Both the position numbers and the translations under genes were made by a program. Below, piece after piece: positions 40,213 to 52,129 of a stretch of 64,000 nucleotides of DNA. This DNA is from Drosophila persimilis (taxonomy: Eukaryota > Arthropoda > Insecta > Diptera > Drosophilidae). The stretch's first letter is position 1. The number at the start of each line of letters is the position of its first letter. Where the stretch lies: NCBI RefSeq assembly GCF_003286085.1, contig NW_020825298.1:12276001-12340000 (forward strand), in the 5' to 3' direction. The notes under the pieces are model-generated. The model saw only the letters and a program-made list of their open reading frames with translations. It was not told the DNA's origin and ran no database searches.

Positions 40213-42820
40213 ATGACAGCAAAACGTGATAAGGATTATTCGAAAAATAAATCGGCAACTGGTAAACACACACTTTTAAAGGATCTTTAGAGCAAAGGAA
40301 GACTTTGAAAGCGGATTTTAAAATAATAATACTTAAAAAAATAGAAAAGAAACCCTTATAAAAAAGTTTAAACGCTTCAAGATCCCTCTCTTCAATAACT
40401 TATTTTATGGATATTTTATTTAAAGTAAACGATTATCCTTTAATCACGGATAAACGTTTTAGTTCAAGGCCTCTTATCTAAGAATATTCAATCAGCTTAT
40501 CATTATTTTAAAAACATCGGAAAATATAGCCAATATTCAGCTTTATTCTACAATAAATTCACATTTAGTTGTTCCAAAGATATGCAATCCATTTGCCAAA
40601 TAATTCATCCAAGGGAAAATACAGTGCGTTTCACAGAAATAAACACCTGTAGACGCCTTAACACCTGGAGCTTCCTGGCTTATGTTTGAAGAGCTGATTC
40701 TGTTTTTCGATTTTCCGTTTTGATGCCAAAAAATAGCTGCAGAATATTGGGATAATCTGAAGTTTTGCATATATTTTGGTTTGCAAAATGTGATTGGATT
40801 ATATTAGGTATACGTTAACTATTTATCAAGATTTTCAATGGGTATCTTCGTAGTTCTCGGCTAAACTAAAAAGAAAATGAAGTCCTGGACTTATACCCCT
40901 AGAAAGAAGAAAGAGATTTAATGAAAATTCAAATTTCAAAACTATTTTCAATCTCTTTTCAATGACCATTGAACAGGGAACAGACTCTTAATATCCCCAA
41001 AGGTCTGATAGTCTCGTCCAATTGAAGTTTACAAAGTTTATACTTCCCTATTTTAAAGTGGATCTATTCCATTAAAAATTCTTTAGAGAACGATCCTTAA
41101 AGAAATGAGAAATGGTAGAGCCGTATTAGCACTATTATGCACTCCGTTTCGGGGGTCGTTCTCCAGATTAAACGGCCTTCACCAAGAAAAAGGATTAATA
41201 CAAATTTAATTTCCGATATGTTCAAAGTATGTTTGTCCTGGTCTATGTCATGGCTAGAGCTCCCCACCTAATCATTGGCTTTCGTTTTCTTTTTGTTTTC
41301 TAGGCATCGGATTCACCGCCGCCGGCTCGACCGCCAATGGCAGCGGCATAAAGTCCATTGGGCTGGTGAGCTCCACGCAGAATGTAACCTCCTCGCAGGA
41401 CATCAGCAAGCGTACAAATAAACCACTCATGGAGAAGCGACGAAGGGCGCGAATCAACCAGAGCCTGGCCATCCTGAAGGCCCTCATTCTCGAGTCCACA
41501 AAGAGTCAGAGTGCGAAGAACGGCGAGGGCCAGGCCAAGCACACGAAGCTGGAGAAGGCGGACATCCTAGAGCTGACAGTGCGACACTTCCAGAGGCATC
41601 GCAACCTCGATGATCCTTGTGAGTGTTTCGGCATGATGCCATTCACTCATGTAACACGTAGCTTATTGAATGAATTTTCTATCCCTGCAGCTGTCAACAA
41701 GTATCGAGCGGGATATACGGACTGTGCTCGAGAGGTGGCTCGTTATTTGGCCACGCCAGAGCCCCCGCCAATGGGCAGCATGCCAACGTTGGGGGAGCCA
41801 GGTTCCAAGGCGCGCTTGCTGCGGCACCTGGATCAGTGCATAGCGGAGATCGATGTGGAAATTTGTCCCCATTCGACGGCCAATTTTGTGGAGAGTCCGA
41901 GCAGCAGCAGCTGCTTCGATCTGAACAACTCGAAGAAATCGCAGCCGGACGAGCATTCGCTGGACTACAGCAGCCAGGACTCGAATCCCCTCGACTACAG
42001 CAAGGGCCTAAAGCTGGGGGCCGATCAGCGACTCATGCAGGCCACGACGCCAGCGCCACAGGACGAGAACAACAATCGTGGCCAGCAGATTCCACAGATT
42101 CCCCCACAGATCCAATCGCAGGTGGACCCTGGAGTAGCGACCAGCAGCGTCGTCTCGGAGCTGAGCTACGAAGACGATCGTAGTAAAGTATGTGCCAATG
42201 TCCTCGAGCAGTACAAGCAGCAGCTGAAGCAGGCCCAGCAGATCCAGCAGCCCGACAGCGCCAACGGTGTGCTCGTCCTCCCTCCCCACTACGTGCAACT
42301 GGCGGCGGCTCTGGGCCTCAGTGCCCAGCCCCTGGTCGATCCGATTGCCACGCGCACGGACTTTGAGCGCCTGATCGAGCTGCAGCGTGTCCAGCCGCAT
42401 TTGGCGGGCAAACTGAGTCCCAACTTTCCCGGCGGACTGGAGGCGGCTCATGTGGCTGCTGCCGCTGCGGCTGCGTATGCCAACAGCATGGCAGTGGCCG
42501 CTTCCGCGGGAGCCACCGTCTCGGCCATGACAGTCGCGGCAGAACGGCCCGCCTCAGTGGCCGCTTCGGTTAGCTCTGGAGTCTCCGTGTCGGAGCTTAA
42601 GTCGATGCCTGCAACGCAGCAGTCATCGCCGCGATCAGAGAGTGGCATCGGCTCCAATGAGAACGAGGCATTGGAGGCCAGTCCGCGGCCGCAGACGAGC
42701 AGTGCAGCGCGCCAGGCGCTGAGGCAGCGTCAGGAGGAGGAGTACCACTATATGGCGCAAGCTGGAGCAGCCGGACAGCCCGGTCCTGGCCAGGATGAGA
42801 GCATGTGGCGGCCATGGTGA
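40213..42820 (+). CDS. Sidpn: bHLH-Orange (Hairy/Deadpan-type) transcriptional repressor
   Basis: Three exons (40213-40261, 41304-41618, 41691-42820) join in phase to 497 aa. The first exon encodes only [16 protein letters not shown] plus one base and fits the phase of the second. The bHLH (about residues 52-112) has basic region [16 protein letters not shown] with the HES-type proline position relaxed. A loop insertion ([16 protein letters not shown]) separates the helices. The Orange domain starts near 122 ([19 protein letters not shown]). The tail is Gln-, Ser- and Ala-rich and ends in WRPW, which recruits the corepressor Groucho. The combination marks a HES repressor of neural fate. The loop and the 37B neighbourhood fit Sidpn ('similar to deadpan'), not deadpan or hairy. 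The 72-bp second intron is open in frame. Confidence 0.9.
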
Positions 42821-43528
42821 ATGGAAGATGAAGCTAGATTTTATGTACCAAGTATGTATGTAGACTGCACAAGTTTGTTGCTTATATGGTGATGGTAAAT
42901 GGTGTCGCCGGCAACCGGCGGACCGCCCCCCAAACGCAAAAAGAATGGATGGCTGGATCAGAAACCTATTGTTATAACTGCTCGTCTATGAAACTCCTTT
43001 TCTGAATTGCATTTTTTACGTGTGCCAATGCCCAAGGAAGAGATTCTTTGGATAGATTTATATGGATCGAGAGAACATGGAGAGCCGACCATATGATTTA
43101 CCTATGAATATGTATGTTTTTTGCCCTGAACTATGCGTTAAATGTATTTAATTCTATACTAAAACTAAGATATTTACAAAAACAATGATGGTGGTTTTTT
43201 GAATTATTTTCATTTCAATTTCGACTATGATCGTTGATCGTTCCAAGGACGGCACTGCCAGATCGAAGTCTTGCAGAACTTTTTTGGCGGTTGATTCAAA
43301 ACACGTCGTTTGCTTAATTTGGATAATTGTCTTTCTTTGTAACTTTATTAACGTATTTCCTACAAAAATACTATACGATCAGATCAGATCCATGCGGATA
43401 TCGAATAAATACTTGCGTTATATATATATATTATTTATATAAATGTTCAAACAAACCCCTGGCGATGAAATATGTCCTTAACTTAATCCAACCGAATCGA
43501 ATGCTCGTGCTAGAATTCATGCAGCCCC
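42821..43528. other. Convergent 3' flank of Sidpn and hook
   Basis: Tail-to-tail spacer holding both 3'UTRs. It is A/T-rich and no additional gene was seen. Confidence 0.6.
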
Positions 43529-45857
43529 CTACTTCGATTTCATTGCACTCAGTGACTTGCGCGGCGCCGACTGTCGCTGGCGTGCCAGAAATGTCTGTCC
43601 CGAGCCCATTAATATTGCCAATTTAGAATCAACAGCATCGCGCTGGGCATTGACACCCAATCGGTAGAAGGCCGAGGTCATCAATTGCTCTTCCATAACG
43701 CTCATTTTTGGCTTTGGCTCCTCCTCAACGACATCGAAATACTTCTCCAAGGCACTTGCATCGATTGCTGCAAATTAAATGAATGTTTTAATGCATTTTC
43801 TTAGGTATTTTTGAGGCTATAAATACCACTGGCTATACGCGGATCGAAGCTCTTGATAACCTCCTTGGCCTTTTCCAAACATTTTCGGTATTTCGCATCG
43901 TACGCCATTACTTCCTGCTCGCGAGCAGTCAGATTAGTTTCCAGCTGCGTGACCTTGCATTGCAGCGAGGAGCTCTGCGTCACCGACTCCTCCAATTGAA
44001 GGGCTGCAAGAAAGTTTAAACTAAAGTTGATTCCCTGTTTATTAAGTACTTCTAGAAGTCTCACTCTTTTGTTCATTGAGCTCCATCAGCTGTTTGATTT
44101 GCTTGCCAAATTCGCTTCTGCAATCCAAAGAAATGTTTGTTTCACATATTTAATGGCATATTGAATGTTTAGTTACTCTTTCAGTATGGGATCGTCGCTC
44201 TGGGAGGCATGGGACAGGGAGAGTATGCGCTCATTGGCCGTCTTTAGCTGCTCGCGTAGATTCTCGCAGCGTTTGTTGGCATCATCCAGAAGTTGCTGCA
44301 TTGCAAAATAATGAAATGTATAGAGAAAGCGTTACAGGATCTTCTAAAACTCACCGCCAAAGCCGTTTGACCGCCCTGCCCTTCGCGCAAAGCTTTGTTT
44401 TCCGCCTCGAGGCGCTGCATCTTCTCCACTGTGGCTGGGGGTTGCAGCTCCCGGGAAACTGTGGTGCCAGTGAGGCCCGAATTGGAAGACAGATGCCCGC
44501 ACTTGAGCTCGTCGACGGTCTCGCGAAGATTGTCACGTTCTTTTAGCAAGCTATCTTTGGCCCGCTGCAGGGCCAGATTCTTGCCCTCCAGATTCTTGTT
44601 GTCAAACTCCAACTTCACATTCTTGCTGCTCTCGCTGTCCAGCTTTGTGTGCAGATCCTGGATCTCCTTCTTGAACAGCTCTATCTGCCCCTTGGTGTTG
44701 GCATATCGCTTGGCATCCTCCTCGAACTGGGCGTTCTGCTGCACATAGTCCGCGCTGCGCTCCTCTAGGATTTTCACCTGCTTTTTCAAGTCATTGTAGT
44801 CCTCCAGCTTCTTTTTGTACGTGTCCAGCTGTCCTTCGCAAATCTTCAGCTTGTCATTCGATTCCCGCAGCACGTCTACTTCATCCTTGAGAGTTGTCAC
44901 CTCAGCAGTGCTTTTCTGTGGAAAATAGAATTACACCAAACTCAAGTTTTACTTAAATTTACTGATCCCTACCAAAAGTTCATCTATCCGCATTTGCATG
45001 TGCAACAGGTCGGTCTCCTGCTGCTGGGCCTTCAGCTTTAAATCCTCGCGAGCACCCTCCGACTGCAAGAGCTCTTCTTTAAGCAGATCGAGCTGTCGCC
45101 GCAGCTCGTTGTAGCGCACAGAGCCCGTTTGCACGGGCCCCAACGAAACACCATCATCGCCAATGACTGTGGAGCTGTGCTCCAGACGCGCAAACTCCTT
45201 CTGAACCCTCTGCAGTTCCTGCTGTAGGTTTGTCTTCTCGTCGATCAGCAGCAGCATTTTCTTCTCGGTTTCGAAACATTTCTGGGCCATGGCATCGCGC
45301 TCTTCTTGCAGGACCTTGCCATCCAGCATTCCACTGATGGAACTGCGCGAAAGTGACGTGACGATACCTCCCTCCGCGGCATTTCGAGAGGACTCCAGCT
45401 CCTGGAGTGCTCTCATGATATTCGCCTGTAGCTCCTCTTCCAAGCACATGATCTCGGTTATGTACGATTGCTTTTTGGCACAGTTGACCGCACAGCCCAA
45501 GACCAGCTGGAGCAAACGCTCCAGCTCGACCAGGTCGCATTTCTCGGCAATGCGCTGCACATCGGGCTTCACAAAGTCGCTGAGGGTGTAGTTAAGGACC
45601 TCGCTGTAGTAGTCGTAGAGCGATTGTGTGACTTTCTTTAGATTACTCATACGCAAACGCCAGTTGATGCCCACGGCACTGGCTTTGATTTTCGCCAGCC
45701 ACGAGTCTGTGAAAGATTCGGGGGCGAATTGATTCAGCGCCTGGGCCACGGCTACACCGTCTGCCAGTGATTCAGCATCTGCGTGGGGTGCATTCAAATT
45801 GAGGGTTTTAAACCACTCGAGCAGGCTGTAATACATTTCGTTCTTTGCAGCGGACAT
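43529..45857 (-). CDS. hook: Hook, endosomal dynein adaptor (intact copy)
   Basis: Six minus-strand exons join in phase (44973-45857, 44355-44915, 44177-44295, 44065-44117, 43827-44003, 43529-43767), giving 677 aa, almost the D. melanogaster length. The N-terminal Hook domain (about 1-160, starting [16 protein letters not shown]) is a calponin-homology-like fold that binds dynein light intermediate chain. A long central coiled coil (about 170-470 and beyond) dimerises. The C-terminus, ending [13 protein letters not shown], is the cargo/FHF-binding region. Hook links endosomes to dynein and is needed for endocytic trafficking in fly eye and bristle cells. The first 461 coding bases plus the promoter lie inside the left unit of the tandem duplication, but this copy is complete. 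Confidence 0.97.
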
Positions 45858-45976
45858 ATTACGTGTCTGAAATCGACGTCCAACGGAACAAAACAAACGA
45901 AAATAAATATAGAAAATTTCACAAAAACCACAGCTGTTGCAGTGAAAACAAAACAGAAATAGAGATGTACTAACCC

Positions 45977-46045
45977 TATCGATAGCTTTTACGCCCCTAT
46001 CGATGCAGCTAGTTGTCAATCGTATGCGATAGTTGTAGATATCGA
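45977..46045 (-). promoter_or_regulatory. hook promoter with DRE elements (left unit)
   Basis: A perfect palindromic DRE, TATCGATA, lies at 45977-45984, about 120 bp upstream of the hook ATG. A second CTATCGATG follows near 45998 and a TATCGAT near 46040. These bind DREF at housekeeping fly promoters. The block is duplicated in the right unit. Confidence 0.65.
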
Positions 46046-46082
46046 TTTATACGATATTTAAATTTATTCAAATTAAACTATT

Positions 46083-46804
46083 TTATTCATTGTTAATATT
46101 AAAGTCAATAGCCATAGCCGAGCGTCCACTGTCCAATGCCTTCTCCATGCATTCCTCCGCCCATTTGAGCCTTTCGTCTTGCTGTTTTATCTTGTCCAGC
46201 GGTGTCCAACTTAAATCAAATTCGAGTCTATAGCTACCTTTGTACGTCTGGTCTACCGAATGATTCCATTCCTGAAAATGTATCACTGGTATGGTTAAAT
46301 CTGCTGTACATGCATTGTGGATTGGCAGACTTACTTCCGGCGAGAGCATGCTGAAATACGTTTGACCTGATGCCCTTTGATAAAGATGATAGATTTGTCC
46401 AGGTTTTTTGGTAAAGTTGCAAGCGGCATTGTGCAGGTCACGGCTCACATTGGACTCTTTCAATATTTCCATGGCCTGTGCTTGCAGCATCTTGATCTAG
46501 GATTACAATTTATATAATTCATATTCATTTGAGTTGGAAAACAATCTTACTTGATCCATTATTACTCCAAGTTTGTGACAAGTGGTGTGTTTGAGTTGCT
46601 TGTCCGCATTCTGGATTTGTTGAGCCAAAGCAATGATGTCCTCCTGGTCATGCATAGAAACTCGCAAGGGATCTAAAAGAGACTGTGGATTTCTCTCCAC
46701 CAGTTGTGCTGAAAGAAATGTGAAATGCTTGAACATTTTATTGTTCACTGTTCATTGCTTTATTTACCCTTTTTAACGGCTGTGGTGTATGTCAACTGAT
46801 CCAT
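46083..46804 (-). CDS. DUF2452 (C1orf50-like) protein, left copy
   Basis: Four minus-strand exons (46768-46804, 46551-46708, 46335-46496, 46083-46271) join in phase to 181 aa. The N-terminus is MDQLTYTTAVKK. The conserved core has DIIALAQQIQNADKQL, HKLGVIMDQIKMLQAQA and LHNAACNFTKKPGQIYHLY. A C-terminal YRLEFDLSWTPLDKI follows. This order is that of the human C1orf50/DUF2452 family, whose biochemical role is not established. The last intron is 63 bp and open in frame, so a retained-intron form would add 21 residues. The gene lies 225 bp downstream of the hook start on the same strand and is wholly inside the duplicated unit, so an identical copy exists at 52236-52957. Confidence 0.88.
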
Positions 46805-48159
46805 TGTGGTAGCCCTTTTCATCACCCGCTCGAGCAAATGAATAGGAATATAATTAAATGACTTAATTTAGTGTTTGCTTTGGCCAAAATTTACACAAAC
46901 ATTGAACATGTGTTTGCGATTGTTGTGTGGGGCATTGACGTACTGGCGTGGGCTTTCGATACCAAGGATGCATATCGAATACATCGATAGACGCCAGTAA
47001 TTTGCACTGCCATCTTTAGGCCAGACCTAAAAAAAGAAGAAGAAAGCCAAATTTTAGTTGTAGTAGCTAGCAAAATTGTAAATTTTTTTGGAAATATAAA
47101 CTAAATTGAAGTGTTTGGTTTACAGTGAACGGCGGACTAGTGCGATGCTGGTGTGTGCTAATACTCAAAAGAGCATCAAGTGAAAGAGACAGTAAACGAG
47201 AATGCCTTAAACTGTGGGCCGTAGCAACGGTTTCAAGTGAGGAAACATTAGGGAAACATTAAATGCCAATTAAAAAAGCGCACGCGCGCATAAAAATGCA
47301 ACATTAGAGCCAAGACGAAAACTTGAGCCTTAAATTAAGCGGAAACAGCTGGGGGAAAAGTGATTATACGTGACACAGTGTCTAGAAATTGCATTCGGTA
47401 AGCAATTGGCCCCCAAAATAATAATCTTTTTTCATGGTATATACATATATACTGTATATACTTTTTGTGTGCGTCCGTGCGTGTGTGTGTGTGTTCGTAA
47501 ACAACATGCGGGTCAATTATATATTTGCTTTTTGTATTATCCCAAAGTGCTGAGTGTCCCATTCACTTATTATTATCATTCAGAGAGAGAGACCACAAGA
47601 AATATACACTCGTATATACATACATATGTACAAATGTATCCCCTCCATATGTCTTATCGCCATGCGTCATATGCCCGTCCGTCCGAAAACTCCCGCACCA
47701 TGATGTGGTGTTAGTTCCATACACAATGATGGTCATGAGACCTTCTAATTCCATATCCGTTGAACAGTCAGTCGGTCCATCCCATCCATTTGCAATATGC
47801 AACCGATTGGATGGCATTGCATTGCAGTTTCCTCAGGTACTACCATGTACATTTCCATATACAGAATATACAGAATATGTGCTTTGCTGTGCTGTGCTGG
47901 TTGTGTTGTGCCTTTTAGTCATGCGCTGACTTTGTACCAGTTATCTGACCCAAATATTAACCAGGTCCCCATCCAAAGAGAACTCTCAACTCCCATCCAG
48001 CACCTCGGCCACCGAAATCTAATGTCAAATGTCATATCTGGGTGTATTCTCCTTCTTGCAGTAGCCGCACAAACCGAATCGAAGTATTTCCGAATAACGA
48101 AACGCAGCAGACAGCCCCGCCAGAAGAAATTATATAAAATTTTAATTAGGAAACGAGCC
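46805..48159 (+). promoter_or_regulatory. Divergent DUF2452/mib2 promoter region and mib2 5'UTR (left unit)
   Basis: The start codons of DUF2452 (minus) and mib2 (plus) face away from each other. Near 46985 there is CATCGATAG, a DRE-like site. A probable noncoding first mib2 exon ends at 47397 before GTAAGC. Its acceptor is at 48061, leaving a leader of 98 nt before the ATG at 48160. The intervening intron has TA-rich and GT-repeat tracts. Confidence 0.5.
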
Positions 48160-51100
48160 ATGCGAGCCTCCATTCCGCCCGGCATACGTGTAGTTCGCGG
48201 ACCCAATTGGATATGGTCGAATCAAGGTAAGAATATGGAATATGGAGAAAATATGGAATGGAGAATTTGTATATCCTAAAAAACTCTGACGCTCTGGCGC
48301 CCTGTGTATCGTACATGGGAGCACACGGGGACGGTACGGTGTACGGTGTGGCATGATGCCTTGCGTTGCGTTTCGTTGCTCAGGGCGTTGTTGTGTGTAA
48401 AAAGAGGACGCGCCTCTCTATTTATAGCAACACTCAATGCGCCAGCGAAATTCTTTTCGCTTACCAATTGCTTTTTGCTTTCCCTCGCTTCATTCTATAT
48501 ATACCTATGGTAGATATAGATATGTACATATACATATATGTATTTTCGGTAATATACATATGTATACAGATATGGCAGTGAAATTCATTCGCTGGAAATA
48601 AGATTACATTATTCCGTAGTTATTAATTCAATTAATGCTTTTAACCATTCATATCTGTTGTACTTTTTGTTGTGTGAACAATTATCACATACTCGTACAT
48701 GAATGTGTTTCAGTGGTGCTATATTCGTTTTGAATACCCTTCAATTACGGGGGCGATTAGTTGAAGAGGTCTGAAATATGTAAGTAGGATAGAGCTTTTA
48801 TAGAGTGTTAATTATAGGCCAAAGAATAATACTTTGGGACAAGAGGAATATTTATAGATTAGAAGGTATAAAACTGCTCTGAAACAGGTCTTTTGCAACG
48901 TCTTCTTATAGAATAAGAGTCTTAAAGTGTTATGCAAATCATGTATATAGGCACAAGGTAGTCATAACTGTAGCTATTCCATTTACTATTCATAATAATA
49001 AATATATCACATAAACAGGACTTAAATGTACTAGTTCAAAAATGATCCACAACTTAAGGAAATCTCCTATATTCTATCTAATCATCAAGAGAAACTCAAT
49101 ATAAGAATGGCTATAGGGCCACTTATTTACTTCATTCCTGGGTTTTCCATTTTCTCTGTATATTTCTGGACTTCTCTGTCCTTGAGGGAGCTCTTTTATG
49201 ATCGACCACACAGAAAATATGGAAAAAAGCGTTAAAAAACGTTTAGAGACAACTTGCGAAAAGTTTTCTTTGGGATTGAGAATTGGAAATGTTCTCAAAG
49301 TGTCTGCTTCGCGAAGAAAGTCGCTTCGGGTTTAGAAAAAGCATTGTAAGAAGTGCTATATAGATTGTTCCAATTGTACTTCCATACAATTTTCTTGTCC
49401 CTTTGGTAGGACTTTAATCTGCCATTGTCAATTCCTATCTTTAACTGCAAGAGAAATATGCCTTCCTCTAGAAATTCTCGTGACTAATAGTTCTATAGAG
49501 CGTATAGTGGGCTCCCATTTGCAGCTGCAGCTGCACATCTGTGGAGTTTCTACCCATAAATACTTACAATATATGCACATTCGTCGGAACCGTCCGTATA
49601 AACAGATTAGGTCATGGTATGTGTCTTTCGGCTCCGTCTTTCCCTGAAAAAGCCAAATACTGCCGTGCCGCCTGCGGGCATAAACGTCTGGCGGCTGTCA
49701 TGTCAGACGGCGGCATCGGAGCCGCGCAAGGGCGCGTGCCATTTTGTCTCCAACATTTTTGTGGAGTGTTTATTTATAGAAGCGGACGGGGGGATCGTGT
49801 GCAACAGCTCCAGGGGCTGCACTGTGGCAGGCAGGCAGGCAGAGACACGAGTGTTTGGAGAGTTTTATTTTTGGGGCATATACAAATCCGCTTCTGAGGC
49901 GGCCCCCAATCCTGCTGCTTGCCATGTCACCCTCTCTAGACCCAAGACAGGACTAGAAGCGTGTCTGTCTGTTTGTGTGTGTATATAATTATAAGAGGCA
50001 GCTGCTGCTGCTGTTGCTGTTTCATTTTGAGTGCATAGCCGAATCGGGGGATTGGAGCTCCCCAGAGTCAATGATTAAATGTATTTATAGCGTGTTGTTT
50101 ATAGAGGGGAAGCATAGAAGCCTCAAGGGGAGGAAGTCTTGCCACCGGATGCGCCACAGAACGTTCTTTATATCCCGGAAGGGAGGGAGGAAGCCAGAAC
50201 CAAAACCTCTACTCTCTAACAAATCGTGTTCTCCCTGCACTCTCTCTCTCATTGCTTTTCATTGCTTGCGCAACAGACGACGGAGAAGGTCACGTTGGGA
50301 CCGTTTGCGAAATTGGCCGTTGCGGATCCTCACATTCACCAGAGAACACCGTTGTCGTCAACTGGGATTCGGGACATCGCACCAACTACCGTGTGGGCTA
50401 TCAGAGTCAATACGATTTGATAATTGTGGATAACGCTCAAGTTGGTAAGTGTGCCTCCATCCCTCAGATATCATCAGAAATCATTATGAATATGGCATTC
50501 CTGGCAGGCGTTCGTCATTCAAACGTCGTCTGCGATGGCTGCTCGAAGGCCGGCATAGCGGGCATTGTCTTCAAGTGTGCGCAGTGTGCCAATTATCATC
50601 TGTGTGCCTTTTGCTACGCCGAGGATCTGCACGATCTGGAGCATCCCTTTATCAGATATACCACGCCCAATTCCCTGGGCGTACGTGTGCCAACGCGCAA
50701 GGGGTCGAAGCGCATTCAATTGCGTGGAATTTTCGTTGGCTCGAAGGTTGTGCGCGGCCCGGACTGGGAGTGGAACGACCAGGACGGCGGCGAGGGCAGG
50801 ACGGGTCGTGTTATGGAAATCCGTGGCTGGGACAACGAATCCTGTCGCAGTGTAGCCAACGTTTCGTGGGTAACGGGCTCAACGAACGTCTATCGTCTGG
50901 GGCACAAGGGCAACGTCGACCTCAAGTACATATCGGCCACTGGCGGCGGCCACTACTACAAGGATCACATGCCAGTGCTGGGCCAGCCGGAGGAGCAGCA
51001 ACCGGTGGCGCCGATGGTGAAGCCAAGCTTCTCTGTGGGCGATCGGGTCAAGGTTTGCCTGGAGGTAGATGCCCTCATGAAACTACAGCAGGGCCACGGC

Positions 51101-51744
51101 GGTTGGAATCCGCGAATGGTCGAGCATCTGGCCAAGCTGGGAACAGTCCATAGGATCACCGATAAAGGAGATATACGGTAAGAAGTACAGCTTTGTTCCT
51201 CTGAGAGGATTCTTGTTATGATTTATTCTTCTGACAGGGTGCAATATGAAAACTGTCCCAATCGATGGACCTTCCATCCCGCTGCACTCGTAAAAGTTGT
51301 CTCCTTTCGTGTGGGGGATCTGGTGACCATCATCAACGATGCCAACAAGGTCCAACAGCTGCAGAAAGGTCATGGCGAATGGATTGATATTATGCGATAT
51401 GTAAGCGGAGGCCAGGAGATTCGTAATCCGTAGATTTCCAATAAGAATTGTCTCTTTGTTTCCCTTTTCAGGCTTTAGGTAAAATCTGCAAAGTGGTGAA
51501 AGTCTACTCGGATGGGGATCTGCGCATTCAGCAGCTGGATGATGGCTTCAGCTCCTGGAGTGCTCTCATGATATTCGCCTGTAGCTCCTCTTCCAAGCAC
51601 ATGATCTCGGTTATGTACGATTGCTTTTTGGCACAGTTGACCGCACAGCCCAAGACCAGCTGGAGCAAACGCTCCAGCTCGACCAGGTCGCATTTCTCGG
51701 CAATGCGCTGCACATCGGGCTTCACAAAGTCGCTGAGGGTGTAG
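48160..51744 (+). CDS. mib2: mib2, truncated chimeric copy (5' part only)
   Basis: Exons 48160-48226, 50277-50444, 50508-51177, 51238-51400 and 51472-51744 join in phase to 446 aa. Residues 1 to about 382 equal the intact mib2: first MIB/HERC2 domain, ZZ zinc finger, second MIB/HERC2 domain and the two MIB repeats. At 51549 the second MIB repeat is cut after DDGF. Translation then continues for 64 codons through hook sequence read antisense ([14 protein letters not shown]...) to a stop. Ankyrin repeats and both RING fingers are absent, so the product could bind substrates such as Notch ligands but could not act as a ubiquitin ligase. It keeps a full promoter and leader. No own polyadenylation site is present. 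Confidence 0.85.
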
Positions 51745-52010
51745 TTAAGGACCTCGCTGTAGTAGTCGTAGAGCGATTGTGTGACTTTCTTTAGATTACT
51801 CATACGCAAACGCCAGTTGATGCCCACGGCACTGGCTTTGATTTTCGCCAGCCACGAGTCTGTGAAAGATTCGGGGGCGAATTGATTCAGCGCCTGGGCC
51901 ACGGCTACACCGTCTGCCAGTGATTCAGCATCTGCGTGGGGTGCATTCAAATTGAGGGTTTTAAACCACTCGAGCAGGCTGTAATACATTTCGTTCTTTG
52001 CAGCGGACAT
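51528..52010 (-). CDS. hook: hook, truncated chimeric copy (N-terminal domain only)
   Basis: From the ATG at 52010 the minus strand repeats the first 153 codons of hook exactly, covering nearly all of the dynein-binding N-terminal Hook domain. At 51550 it crosses the duplication junction inside a codon. It then ends six residues later (KPSSSC) in antisense mib2 sequence, for 160 aa in total. The coiled coil and the cargo region are missing. The DRE-containing promoter is intact upstream (52130-52137), so transcription is plausible. The 3' end overlaps the chimeric tail of the truncated mib2 copy on the other strand (51528-51744). Confidence 0.85.
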   Translation of the reverse strand: MSAAKNEMYYSLLEWFKTLNLNAPHADAESLADGVAVAQALNQFAPESFTDSWLAKIKASAVGINWRLRMSNLKKVTQSLYDYYSEVLNYTLSDFVKPDVQRIAEKCDLVELERLLQLVLGCAVNCAKKQSYITEIMCLEEELQANIMRALQELKPSSSC

Positions 52011-52129
52011 ATTACGTGTCTGAAATCGACGTCCAACGGAACAAAACAAACGAAAATAAATATAGAAAATTTCACAAAAACCACAGCTGTTGCAGTGAAA
52101 ACAAAACAGAAATAGAGATGTACTAACCC

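Larger units (their letters stand above)
45397..51549. repeat. Tandem duplication, left unit (6153 bp)
   Basis: Direct copy of 51550-57699. It starts inside the first hook exon and ends inside the fifth coding exon of mib2. Compared by eye with the right unit, only two differences were found: one additional CTG triplet near 50000-50020 and G instead of A at 50038. The junction between units is at 51549/51550 with one shared base (C). Confidence 0.95.

Noticed and set aside
41366..42820. Single-exon Sidpn frame starting at GTG 41366
   Set aside because: It starts at a non-ATG codon and reads through an intron with good splice sites. The upstream exon at 40213-40261 provides the ATG in matching phase.
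50449..51153. 234-codon plus-strand open frame inside mib2
   Set aside because: Shadow of the true mib2 frame; Arg/Gly-rich translation and no conserved motif.
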